Assembly: GCA_024698585.1 (NCBI GenBank)
Contig: JAILRB010000018.1
Coordinates: forward strand, 1 to 46,731
From: Eubacterium sp.
Lineage (GTDB): Bacteria; Bacillota; Clostridia; Lachnospirales; Lachnospiraceae
Length of the DNA: 46,731 nt
Direction of reading: 5' to 3'
This document shows positions 40,619 to 46,731 of this stretch, piece after piece; position 1 is the first letter of the stretch, and each line of letters starts with the position of its first letter. The notes under the pieces were generated by a model that did not search any database, was not told where the DNA came from, and worked only from the letters and a program-made list of their open reading frames with translations. The translations under genes were made by a program, and so were the position numbers.

Positions 40619-40651
40619 AAATAACCCCGGAACAATGGATGTCCCGGAGTT
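40619..40651 (-). terminator. Terminator of the fructose PTS operon
   Basis: On the minus strand AACTCCGG pairs with CCGGGGTT (plus 40644-40651 and 40623-40630), followed by ATTTTAT. Confidence 0.75.
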
Positions 40652-40661
40652 GTTTCAATCG

Positions 40662-42365
40662 TCATGAAAGAATGCTATTTAAATATTCCAATACTTCAGC
40701 TTCCGTTGCCATACTCATGACTTTTTCGGTAACTTTATCTGCTTCTTCCTTAGTCCATTTTGCAATGTTTTTGCGAACCTTGAGAACGGATGGGGCAGAA
40801 ACGCTGAACTCGGTTAAGCCCATGGAAATCAGCAGTGGAATCATTTTTGGATCCGCAGCAGCCTCACCACACATTCCTACCGGAATGTTATTGGCACGAC
40901 CGTTCTTGATAATACTTTCAATCATTCGCAGAACACTCGGCTGGAATGGGGAGTAAAGGTAAGCTACATCACTGTTGCCACGGTCCGCTGCCATAGTATA
41001 TCCGGTCAGGTCATTGGTACCAATACTGAAGAAATCAGCTTCCCTGGCCAGCAGATCTGCAATGACACCGGCAGCAGCAGTTTCCATCATAACACCTATC
41101 GGAATTTCTTCATTAAAGTCAATGCCGGAAGCTCTTAAATCGGCTTTCGCCTCTTCCACGAGAGCCTTTCCTTCCCGCAACTCTTCCACAGCGGTAATCA
41201 ATGGGAACATGATTCTTACATCGCCATAGGCACTGGCTCTGAGAATCGCCTTAATCTGAGATTTAAACATATCGCGATTCTTCAAACAATACCGAATGGC
41301 ACGGAATCCCATAAATGGATTTTCTTCTTTGGTAAGACCAAGATAAGGTATTTCCTTATCTCCGCCGATATCTAATGTTCTGATAATCAGCCCTTTCTCT
41401 TTCAAAATCAGGGCAGCCTGCTTATAAGCTTCAAACTGCTCATCTTCTGTCGGAAGAGAAGTGCGGTCCATAAATAAAAATTCGGTTCGGAATAATCCAA
41501 CCCCTTCCCCGTTTGCTGCTATTGCCTTGGTAGCATCTTTTGGGGTACCAATATTACAGAATAATTCGTATTCGGTTCCGTCGGCAGATCGGGTTGGTTT
41601 TCCACGATAGTTTTCTAATTCTCTCTTATCCCGGAGGAATGCATCCCGTTTATTCGTATATTCCACCACTTCGTTGCCGCTAGGACCTACGATGACAATT
41701 CCCTTGCTGCCATCCACTATGACATTTTCGCCGGAAGAGATGGTGGCAGTGGCTTTTTCCACACTTAATACTGCCGGGATTTCCAATGCTCTGGCAAGAA
41801 TCGCAGAGTGGGAAGTCTGACTTCCGGTTTCAGTTATGATGCCCACAATATGGTCTTTATTGATGCTGGCAGTCATGGATGGCGTAACCTCGGCAGCCAC
41901 AATGACTGTTCCCGCCGGGGCATCACTAATCTTTACATTGTTGATTCCAAGCAGAATGCTTAACAGGGCAGTCTTGATATCTTTAATGTCGGCTGCACGT
42001 TGTTTCATCATTTCATCTGGAATCTGTGCAAACATTTCCATGTACTTGGAGTAGGTTAAATCAACAGCCTCTTCGGCACATTTATTTTGCTTAATCAGAG
42101 AGGAAACTTCTCCATCCATCATTGGATCTTTCGCCATCTGAATATGTCCCTCTAAAATTTCGGCTTCTTTCTTGCCGGCAGATTTTCTGAGGGCATCGGC
42201 CTGTTCCACAGTTTCCTTGCAGAAATCTTCGATGGCATCCTGATAACGCTTGATTTCAGCATCCGTGTCGGCGATGGTTCTTGGGGTGTAGTCGAGAGAA
42301 TGTTCTTCTATAATCATTACTTTACCAATTCCGATTCCTTCGGAAGCAGCTATGCCTTTTAACAT
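40662..42365 (-). CDS. ptsI: PTS enzyme I
   Basis: 567 residues, normal length. It takes phosphate from phosphoenolpyruvate and passes it to HPr. The N-terminal domain carries GSQTSHSAILAR with the active H186; the PEP-binding barrel shows FRTEFLFMDR, IRTLDIGGDKE, ENPFMGFRAIR, GVMMETAAA, SIGTNDLTGY and the conserved cysteine loop VGMCGEAA. Last gene of the fructose operon, 68 bp after HPr with a hairpin between. The ribosome binding site is GAAAGAGGTG on the minus strand. This may be the organism's general enzyme I, though other copies cannot be excluded. Confidence 0.97.
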   Translation of the reverse strand: MLKGIAASEGIGIGKVMIIEEHSLDYTPRTIADTDAEIKRYQDAIEDFCKETVEQADALRKSAGKKEAEILEGHIQMAKDPMMDGEVSSLIKQNKCAEEAVDLTYSKYMEMFAQIPDEMMKQRAADIKDIKTALLSILLGINNVKISDAPAGTVIVAAEVTPSMTASINKDHIVGIITETGSQTSHSAILARALEIPAVLSVEKATATISSGENVIVDGSKGIVIVGPSGNEVVEYTNKRDAFLRDKRELENYRGKPTRSADGTEYELFCNIGTPKDATKAIAANGEGVGLFRTEFLFMDRTSLPTEDEQFEAYKQAALILKEKGLIIRTLDIGGDKEIPYLGLTKEENPFMGFRAIRYCLKNRDMFKSQIKAILRASAYGDVRIMFPLITAVEELREGKALVEEAKADLRASGIDFNEEIPIGVMMETAAAGVIADLLAREADFFSIGTNDLTGYTMAADRGNSDVAYLYSPFQPSVLRMIESIIKNGRANNIPVGMCGEAAADPKMIPLLISMGLTEFSVSAPSVLKVRKNIAKWTKEEADKVTEKVMSMATEAEVLEYLNSILS

Positions 42366-42382
42366 ATCTCACCTCTTTCTAT

Positions 42383-42415
42383 AAGCTGTCGCTGCCACGA
42401 AGGGCAACAACGCTT
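42383..42415 (-). other. HPr-ptsI intercistronic hairpin
   Basis: In plus coordinates, GTCGCTGCC (42388-42396) pairs with GGCAACAAC (42403-42411) with G-U pairs, extended by AAGC/GCTT (42383-42386, 42412-42415). There is no T-run on the minus strand. It may set the HPr to enzyme I ratio. Confidence 0.6.
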
Positions 42416-42433
42416 ATGGTTTATTTTTGCGTC

Positions 42434-42697
42434 TTATTCGCCAAATCCGCTTTCAATCATTTCACAGGCTTTTGCCAATGCCTCATTTTCGTCTGCTCCA
42501 TCGCAAACCACTTCGATTTCGTTGCCACATTTAATGCATGCAGCCATGATATTCATAAGACTTTTGGCATTTACGTCTGTGCCATTGTGCTTCAGGGTAA
42601 CGTCAGAACTAAACGCTCCCATTTCTCTTGCAAAATCAGATGCAGGTCTCATGTGAAATCCCTGCGCATTTACTACTGTAAGTTTTTTTGAAACCAT
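42434..42697 (-). CDS. ptsH: Phosphocarrier protein HPr
   Basis: 87 residues from the ATG at 42697; GGAGGT is 6 bases upstream on the minus strand, and an in-frame ATG 21 bases earlier is not used. H15 in NAQGFHMRPAS accepts phosphate from enzyme I (the usual context is GLHARPA). S46 in NAKSLMNIMA is kept, so regulation by HPr kinase and CcpA signalling is possible. It sits between fruA and ptsI in one operon, so it is likely induced by fructose. Confidence 0.93.
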   Translation of the reverse strand: MVSKKLTVVNAQGFHMRPASDFAREMGAFSSDVTLKHNGTDVNAKSLMNIMAACIKCGNEIEVVCDGADENEALAKACEMIESGFGE

Positions 42698-42723
42698 AAT
42701 ATACCTCCGTTTATTCAATCAAA

Positions 42724-44697
42724 TTATGCTTCTTTGTTTTTTCCTTTAAGTACTGTCAGGATAATGCAGGCTACTGCAGAACCAACAATTAAGGAAAGGA
42801 TATATAAGAGTGGCTGCTTCACTGTGGCAAATACGAAAATACCACCATGTGGAGCCATCAACTGACATTTAAACAACCAGGATAAGAATCCTGCAACACC
42901 GGAGCCAATCATACAAGCAGGAATGACTTTCAGTGGATAGGATGCTGCATAAGGGATTGCACCTTCAGTAATGAAGGAAAGCCCCATGATATAGTTTACG
43001 ACACCATTCTTTCGTTCGCTTTCGCTCCAATGATCTTTAAAGAGCGTAGTGGAAAGTGCGATTGCGATTGGAGGGACCATACCACCAATCATAACGGCTG
43101 CCATTGCTTCGTAACAAACTACAACCTTTGGATCGGTAACAGCAAGACCTTTTTCCAATAATCCGGCTGCGGTTGTTAACATTCCGGTACCGAAAACATA
43201 TGCTGCCTTATTGAAAGGACCGCCCATATCGATTGCCATCATGGCAGCCAGAATGAATCCTAACAGCAAGCCTAAGTTATGGTCATTTAACCAGGTCAGT
43301 CCATCGGATAATCCGGTATTCAGATATCCCATGAATGGATTGACTGCACACATCATAACGCCTACGATTCCCAGTCCGGCTAACGGATAAATCAGAACCG
43401 GTTTAATGCCTTCCAGGGCATCCGGAAGTTTATTGCAGAGTTTCATAACCATCTTCATTAACCAGCCTGCCAGGAAGCCGGCAAGTAATGCACCTAAGAA
43501 TCCGGATGGAATCAGGTCATCCCCTTGGATTGCCTTAAAAGTAGAACCGTATTTTGCCAGGAATCCACCGATAACACCAACCAGGAAGCCCGGACGGTCA
43601 GCGATGGACATTGCAATAAATCCGGCAAGAACCGGAAGCATGATGCCGAATGCTTCTCCACCTAAGCCTTTCAGCCATGCAGAGACTGCAGTTCCGGAAC
43701 CAAAGTTTCCGTCCATCTTAACACCTGCAATGGTATCAATCAGGAAGGCGATTGCGATGAAGATACCACCGGCAACAACAAACGGAAGCATATGAGAAAC
43801 ACCGTTCATCAGATGTTTATAAAGCTTTCGTCCAATGCTGTCTCCGCTATCGGAATCAGAAGAAGAAGCATCAGCTTTTTCAGCTTTAAAGGTTGGTACC
43901 TTACCATCTAATACTTTCTGAATCAATTCTTCAGGTTTATGAATTCCGTCTGCCACCTTCGTGGATAAAACGGGCTTTCCATCAAAGCGGGCTGTTTCAA
44001 CGCTCTTATCAGCCGCGATGATGATTCCCTGACAATTTTCAATATCTTTTTTCGTTAATACGTTTTTTGCACCGCCGGAGCCATTGGTTTCGACCTTGAT
44101 GGTAACCCCCATTTCTTCGCCGGCCTTTGCCAATGCTTCTGCAGCCATATAGGTATGGGCAATTCCTGTCGGACAAGCTGTAACTGCAAGAATCTGATAT
44201 CCGTCCTCGCTTGCAGCAGGTGCAGCAGTTTCTTCCGGGAATTTTTCCGTTTCTTTCGCATCAATTAATGAAAGAAATTCTTCCGGGGTTTCTGCCTTTT
44301 TAAGACTGGAAGTAAAGGATTCGTCCATAAGAAGCTGCATCAATCGTGCAAGAACTTCCAGATGCACATCGCCGTCTGTGGTTGCAGCAATCATGAACAA
44401 TAACTTACAATCGGCGCCATCCGGAGAATCGTAATCCACACCGTCAGGAACAGTGATGGCACTGAGTGCCGGAGCTTTTACGGCTTCACTCTTCGCATGA
44501 GGGATGGCTACTTCCATTCCGATTGCAGTAGTCCCCATTTCCTCACGGGCAAGTATTCCTTCTTCGTATTTTTCCCGGTCCAGTAAATTTCCACAGTTGT
44601 CATGCAATTCGATCAAGAGATCAATGGCTTCTCTTTTATTTGAAGGTGCAACACCGAGACGAATCGCATCTGCTTTTAATAAATCTGTAATACGCAT
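42724..44697 (-). CDS. fruA: PTS fructose transporter subunit EIIABC
   Basis: 657 residues with all domains fused in the order A-B-C. EIIA (about 1-150) has the phosphorylated H67 in AIPHAKSEAV. EIIB (about 165-265) has the active C175 in AVTACPTGIAHTYMAAEAL. A Ser/Asp linker (about 272-285) leads to EIIC (about 295-650), eight to ten membrane segments with GGxxxA-rich loops typical of the fructose family. It imports fructose as fructose-1-phosphate. It lies 11 bp after fruK. GGAGG precedes the ATG on the minus strand. Confidence 0.97.
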   Translation of the reverse strand: MRITDLLKADAIRLGVAPSNKREAIDLLIELHDNCGNLLDREKYEEGILAREEMGTTAIGMEVAIPHAKSEAVKAPALSAITVPDGVDYDSPDGADCKLLFMIAATTDGDVHLEVLARLMQLLMDESFTSSLKKAETPEEFLSLIDAKETEKFPEETAAPAASEDGYQILAVTACPTGIAHTYMAAEALAKAGEEMGVTIKVETNGSGGAKNVLTKKDIENCQGIIIAADKSVETARFDGKPVLSTKVADGIHKPEELIQKVLDGKVPTFKAEKADASSSDSDSGDSIGRKLYKHLMNGVSHMLPFVVAGGIFIAIAFLIDTIAGVKMDGNFGSGTAVSAWLKGLGGEAFGIMLPVLAGFIAMSIADRPGFLVGVIGGFLAKYGSTFKAIQGDDLIPSGFLGALLAGFLAGWLMKMVMKLCNKLPDALEGIKPVLIYPLAGLGIVGVMMCAVNPFMGYLNTGLSDGLTWLNDHNLGLLLGFILAAMMAIDMGGPFNKAAYVFGTGMLTTAAGLLEKGLAVTDPKVVVCYEAMAAVMIGGMVPPIAIALSTTLFKDHWSESERKNGVVNYIMGLSFITEGAIPYAASYPLKVIPACMIGSGVAGFLSWLFKCQLMAPHGGIFVFATVKQPLLYILSLIVGSAVACIILTVLKGKNKEA

Positions 44698-44708
44698 AAT
44701 ATTCCTCC

Positions 44709-45614
44709 TTACTTAAATATTTTCAGTAACTCATCTATTTTCTCTTTTGTGGCAAGGCCAGGTAAAAATGCTGTTGCATTCCCACAGACGCTGCCTAAAG
44801 TAAGTGCATAAGGGTAGCTTTTTGTTTTTTCATATCCGGCAACAAATCCCGCTACCATAGAATCACCGGATCCTACTGTGTTAATGACCGGCTGGTTAAT
44901 GACGCCGGCTTCGTGTATATTTCCGTTCTCATCTACTAAAATAGCTCCTTCTCCGCCGAGGGAAATCAGAACATTTCTGGCACCCAGTTTTTGTAATTCT
45001 TTTGCATAATAAATGGTGTCCTCCTTTGTTTTTACTTCCACGTCAAAAATCTCGGAAAGTTCCTGACGATTCGGCTTAATCAGAAATGGACCATATTTTA
45101 AGGAATTTACCAAAAGTTTTTTTGTGGCATCTACCACAATTCTCAAATCCTTGTGTTGAAGTTTTTCTAACATTCTTTCGTAAACATCATCCGGTAAGGT
45201 ATTTGGAATGCTTCCGGCAAGAATCAGTGTGTCACCGTTTCGAATATTGTCCAGTTTCCCCATTAATGCATCCAGTTCGTCTGCCTCAATATCAGGTCCC
45301 TGGCCGTTGATTTCCGTTTCTTCTCCGGCCTTGATTTTGACATTGATTCTGGAAACACCTTTTTTCAAACGAATAAAATCAGTGGTAATGTGGCTGTTGG
45401 CAATTCCCTTATCAATGGCATCACCGGTAAAGCCTGCCACAAACCCCAACGCGGTAGAGTGTAATTCCAATTCCGCAAGGACGCAGGAAACATTAATTCC
45501 TTTTCCACCAAAGTAATATTCTTCTCCAATGGTACGATTGGTAATTCCCATTACCAACTGATCCATCTTGACAATATAGTCGATGGATGGGTTAAGAGTT
45601 ACCGTGTAAATCAT
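44709..45614 (-). CDS. fruK: 1-phosphofructokinase
   Basis: 301 residues, PfkB family. It phosphorylates fructose-1-phosphate to fructose-1,6-bisphosphate, the substrate of the aldolase at 6589. Motifs: MIYTVTLNPSIDYIV start, GGKGINVSCVLAELE (substrate loop), LAGSIPNTLP, KPNRQELSEIF and the C-terminal TVGSGDSMVAGFVAGY with the catalytic Asp. AAAGGAGGTG lies 5 bases before the ATG. It is 14 bp after fruR. Confidence 0.97.
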   Translation of the reverse strand: MIYTVTLNPSIDYIVKMDQLVMGITNRTIGEEYYFGGKGINVSCVLAELELHSTALGFVAGFTGDAIDKGIANSHITTDFIRLKKGVSRINVKIKAGEETEINGQGPDIEADELDALMGKLDNIRNGDTLILAGSIPNTLPDDVYERMLEKLQHKDLRIVVDATKKLLVNSLKYGPFLIKPNRQELSEIFDVEVKTKEDTIYYAKELQKLGARNVLISLGGEGAILVDENGNIHEAGVINQPVINTVGSGDSMVAGFVAGYEKTKSYPYALTLGSVCGNATAFLPGLATKEKIDELLKIFK

Positions 45615-45628
45615 GAAGCCACCTCCTT

Positions 45629-46375
45629 TTATTTCACGATTTTAATGACTGTTTCATGGCTGTATCTTGGATCCGGAAGGGAGTCCGTGATGATACAGCA
45701 TTGATTAAGCTCCTTAAAAGTTTTTGCAAAAATTTTTTTGAATTTCGAATGATCTGCTAAAACAAAGACCATATTGCTTTGGTTAATGGCTGTTTCTTTT
45801 AGGAGACCTTCGTCAATATCCGGTGTGGTGTAACCGGCTTTTAAATCAATTCCGTTGACTCCGATAAAAGCTTTGGAAAAATTGAATTTTGCTAAGTTTG
45901 CAATAGCCTCCACGCCAATGATTGCCTCGGTCATCGTTTTAATCTTCCCACCGATGATATAAGTATTCAGACCTTTTTCCAAAAGCTTTCTGGCGTGAGT
46001 GATACCGTTGGTAACATAGGTCGCATTATTTTTTTCGATGAAATCAATCATTCTGGCAGTGGTTGTTCCCGCATCAATGAACACAAAATCATCATCGCTG
46101 ATGAGTGTGGCTGCATATTTTCCAATGGCTGTTTTTTCTTCGTTCATTAAGGATTCCTTGACCCGAATGGTATCTTCCAAAAAGCGATGCGGAGCTTCGA
46201 CGATTGTTGCTCCACCGAAAAATTTCTTGATTTTTCCTAATTCGTCCAGAGCAGTAAGATCTCGTCTGATGGTGGACTCAGAAGTGTCCAGTTCCTTTGA
46301 TAATTCCGCAACGGTGACGGTTCCCTTTTCGTTAACAATTTCCTGTATTCGAACATATCTTTCGTGACTTAACAT
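45629..46375 (-). CDS. fruR: DeoR-family repressor of the fructose operon
   Basis: 248 residues from the ATG at 46375 (MLSHERYVRIQEIV, with GGAGAG on the minus strand upstream); a longer in-frame start would add 17 residues without a ribosome binding site. The N-terminal DeoR helix-turn-helix (about 5-58: GTVTVAELSKELDTSESTIRRDLTALDELGKIKK) is followed by the sugar-phosphate sensor domain (about 75-235: DDDFVFIDAGTTTARMIDFI, TNGITHARKLLEKG, GVNGIDLKAGYTT, LADHSKFKK). Fructose-1-phosphate is the usual inducer in this family. First gene of its own operon, so probably autoregulated through the TGATTA repeats upstream. Confidence 0.93.
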   Translation of the reverse strand: MLSHERYVRIQEIVNEKGTVTVAELSKELDTSESTIRRDLTALDELGKIKKFFGGATIVEAPHRFLEDTIRVKESLMNEEKTAIGKYAATLISDDDFVFIDAGTTTARMIDFIEKNNATYVTNGITHARKLLEKGLNTYIIGGKIKTMTEAIIGVEAIANLAKFNFSKAFIGVNGIDLKAGYTTPDIDEGLLKETAINQSNMVFVLADHSKFKKIFAKTFKELNQCCIITDSLPDPRYSHETVIKIVK

Positions 46376-46390
46376 AATTATTCTCTCCAC

Positions 46391-46500
46391 TTGATTAAAT
46401 TTGATTAAAATGCCATAAAAAATCATAAATAATCACTAACTATTTTCATTATGGCATGAAAACAGTCAAAGTCAAGCAAGAATAATCAAAAATAATCAAT
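46391..46500 (-). promoter_or_regulatory. FruR operator array with fruR promoter
   Basis: Three tandem pairs of a TGATTA-type half-site, each with an exact 10-bp period: TTGATTAAAT/TTGATTAAAA (46391-46410), AATCATAAAT/AATCACTAAC (46421-46440) and AATAATCAAA/AATAATCAAT (46481-46500). The minus-strand promoter TTGACT (46470-46475), 16-bp spacer, CATAAT (46448-46453) lies between them. An inverted repeat ATGCCATAA (46410-46418) / TTATGGCAT (46449-46457) overlaps the -10. DeoR-type repressors bind such tandem repeats. Confidence 0.65.
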
Positions 46501-46590
46501 GAAAAAGGGATTGAAATTTTAGTTTGGTTGTGAAATTTTAGAAAAACGATTCAGAATAATAGAATGATATTATTTATATAGAAGAAAAAG
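46501..46590. other. AT-rich intergenic stretch
   Basis: No gene, clear promoter or hairpin seen. TTGAAATTTTAG/GTGAAATTTTAG (46511-46522, 46530-46541) is a short direct repeat. Confidence 0.5.
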
Positions 46591-46731
46591 GGGGCTGTAA
46601 AAAAACTCCCTAAATAGCAGAACTGCATTGGCCATTGCCAATGCAGTTCTGTTTCTTTATGTTCAGTTATCATAATTGTTGATTTTAGAGGCACTTTAAT
46701 AAGCCCTGTGTTAATAAGAGCTTTTTAAACT
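46591..46731. mobile_element. Possible insertion-sequence end, cut by the window
   Basis: GGGGCTGTAAAAAAAC at 46591-46606 resembles terminal sequences of several insertion-sequence families, and nothing after it codes for a protein within the window. The other end, a transposase and a target duplication would lie outside, so this is weak. Confidence 0.25.
46618..46656 (+). terminator. Strong hairpin, terminator-like
   Basis: CAGAACTGCATTGGC (46618-46632) pairs perfectly with GCCAATGCAGTTCTG (46637-46651) around CATT, followed by TTTCTTT. Which transcript it ends is not visible. Confidence 0.7.

Overview
The window looks like a chromosomal segment of a low-GC Gram-positive anaerobe, most likely a Lachnospiraceae-type Clostridia. 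The support is an AT-rich sequence with strong AGGAGG-type ribosome binding sites, a class B sortase with an SPKTG-type wall protein, YesM/YesN-type two-component regulators, a PTS with HPr Ser46, and small proteins (DUF6465-like, DUF6145-like, DUF1858) that I associate with that family. No rRNA, tRNA or complete insertion sequence is visible.

Left edge (1-1087): the leader-distal end of a type II-style CRISPR array (36-bp repeats, 30-bp spacers); its cas genes would lie off the left end. About 170 bp past the last, decayed repeat is a compact unit: a 31-residue hydrophobic holin-like peptide gene, a bidirectional terminator and a strong opposing promoter, enclosed by ~50-bp inverted repeats. 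It reads as a type I toxin/antisense-RNA pair.

1088-9714: epimerase-like protein, secreted Ig-like/BspA-type protein, NYN-LOTUS RNA-binding protein, secreted GH16 beta-glucanase, class II fructose-bisphosphate aldolase, class B sortase, and a Na+/Ca2+ exchanger. 9995-11366: cyclophilin and a DUF1858 protein, separated by 631 bp with no gene. That gap holds two convergently oriented copies of a large structured element (10527-10784 and 10858-11083). The copies differ in sequence but keep the same helices by compensatory changes. This is the best candidate for an undescribed structured RNA or RNA-based mobile element.

11583-21968: a 1507-residue wall-anchored fibro-slime/InlB/MucBP protein ending in SPKTG (a plausible substrate for the sortase), a histone-H1-like DUF6465 protein, an SH3 protein, NfeD plus SPFH membrane-domain proteins, a DUF6145-like protein with CoaX, DusB and an SDR.

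22178-34301: a coherent N-acetylglucosamine disaccharide locus: a GH94 phosphorylase resembling N,N'-diacetylchitobiose phosphorylase, a phosphohexomutase, a YesM-type kinase, an ABC importer (binding protein and two permeases, no ATPase), an AraC-type response regulator, NagB and NagA. Together they would import the disaccharide, split it with phosphate to GlcNAc-1-P and GlcNAc, isomerise GlcNAc-1-P to GlcNAc-6-P and feed it through NagA and NagB to fructose-6-P. 34389-37384: GreA, LysS and an alpha/beta hydrolase behind a palindromic operator.

37431-46375 (all minus strand): a membrane-protein/GT2 glycosyltransferase pair, then a complete fructose PTS operon transcribed fruR-fruK-fruA-HPr-ptsI, with 10-bp-periodic TGATTA repeats around the fruR promoter. 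The right edge holds a strong hairpin and a possible insertion-sequence end.
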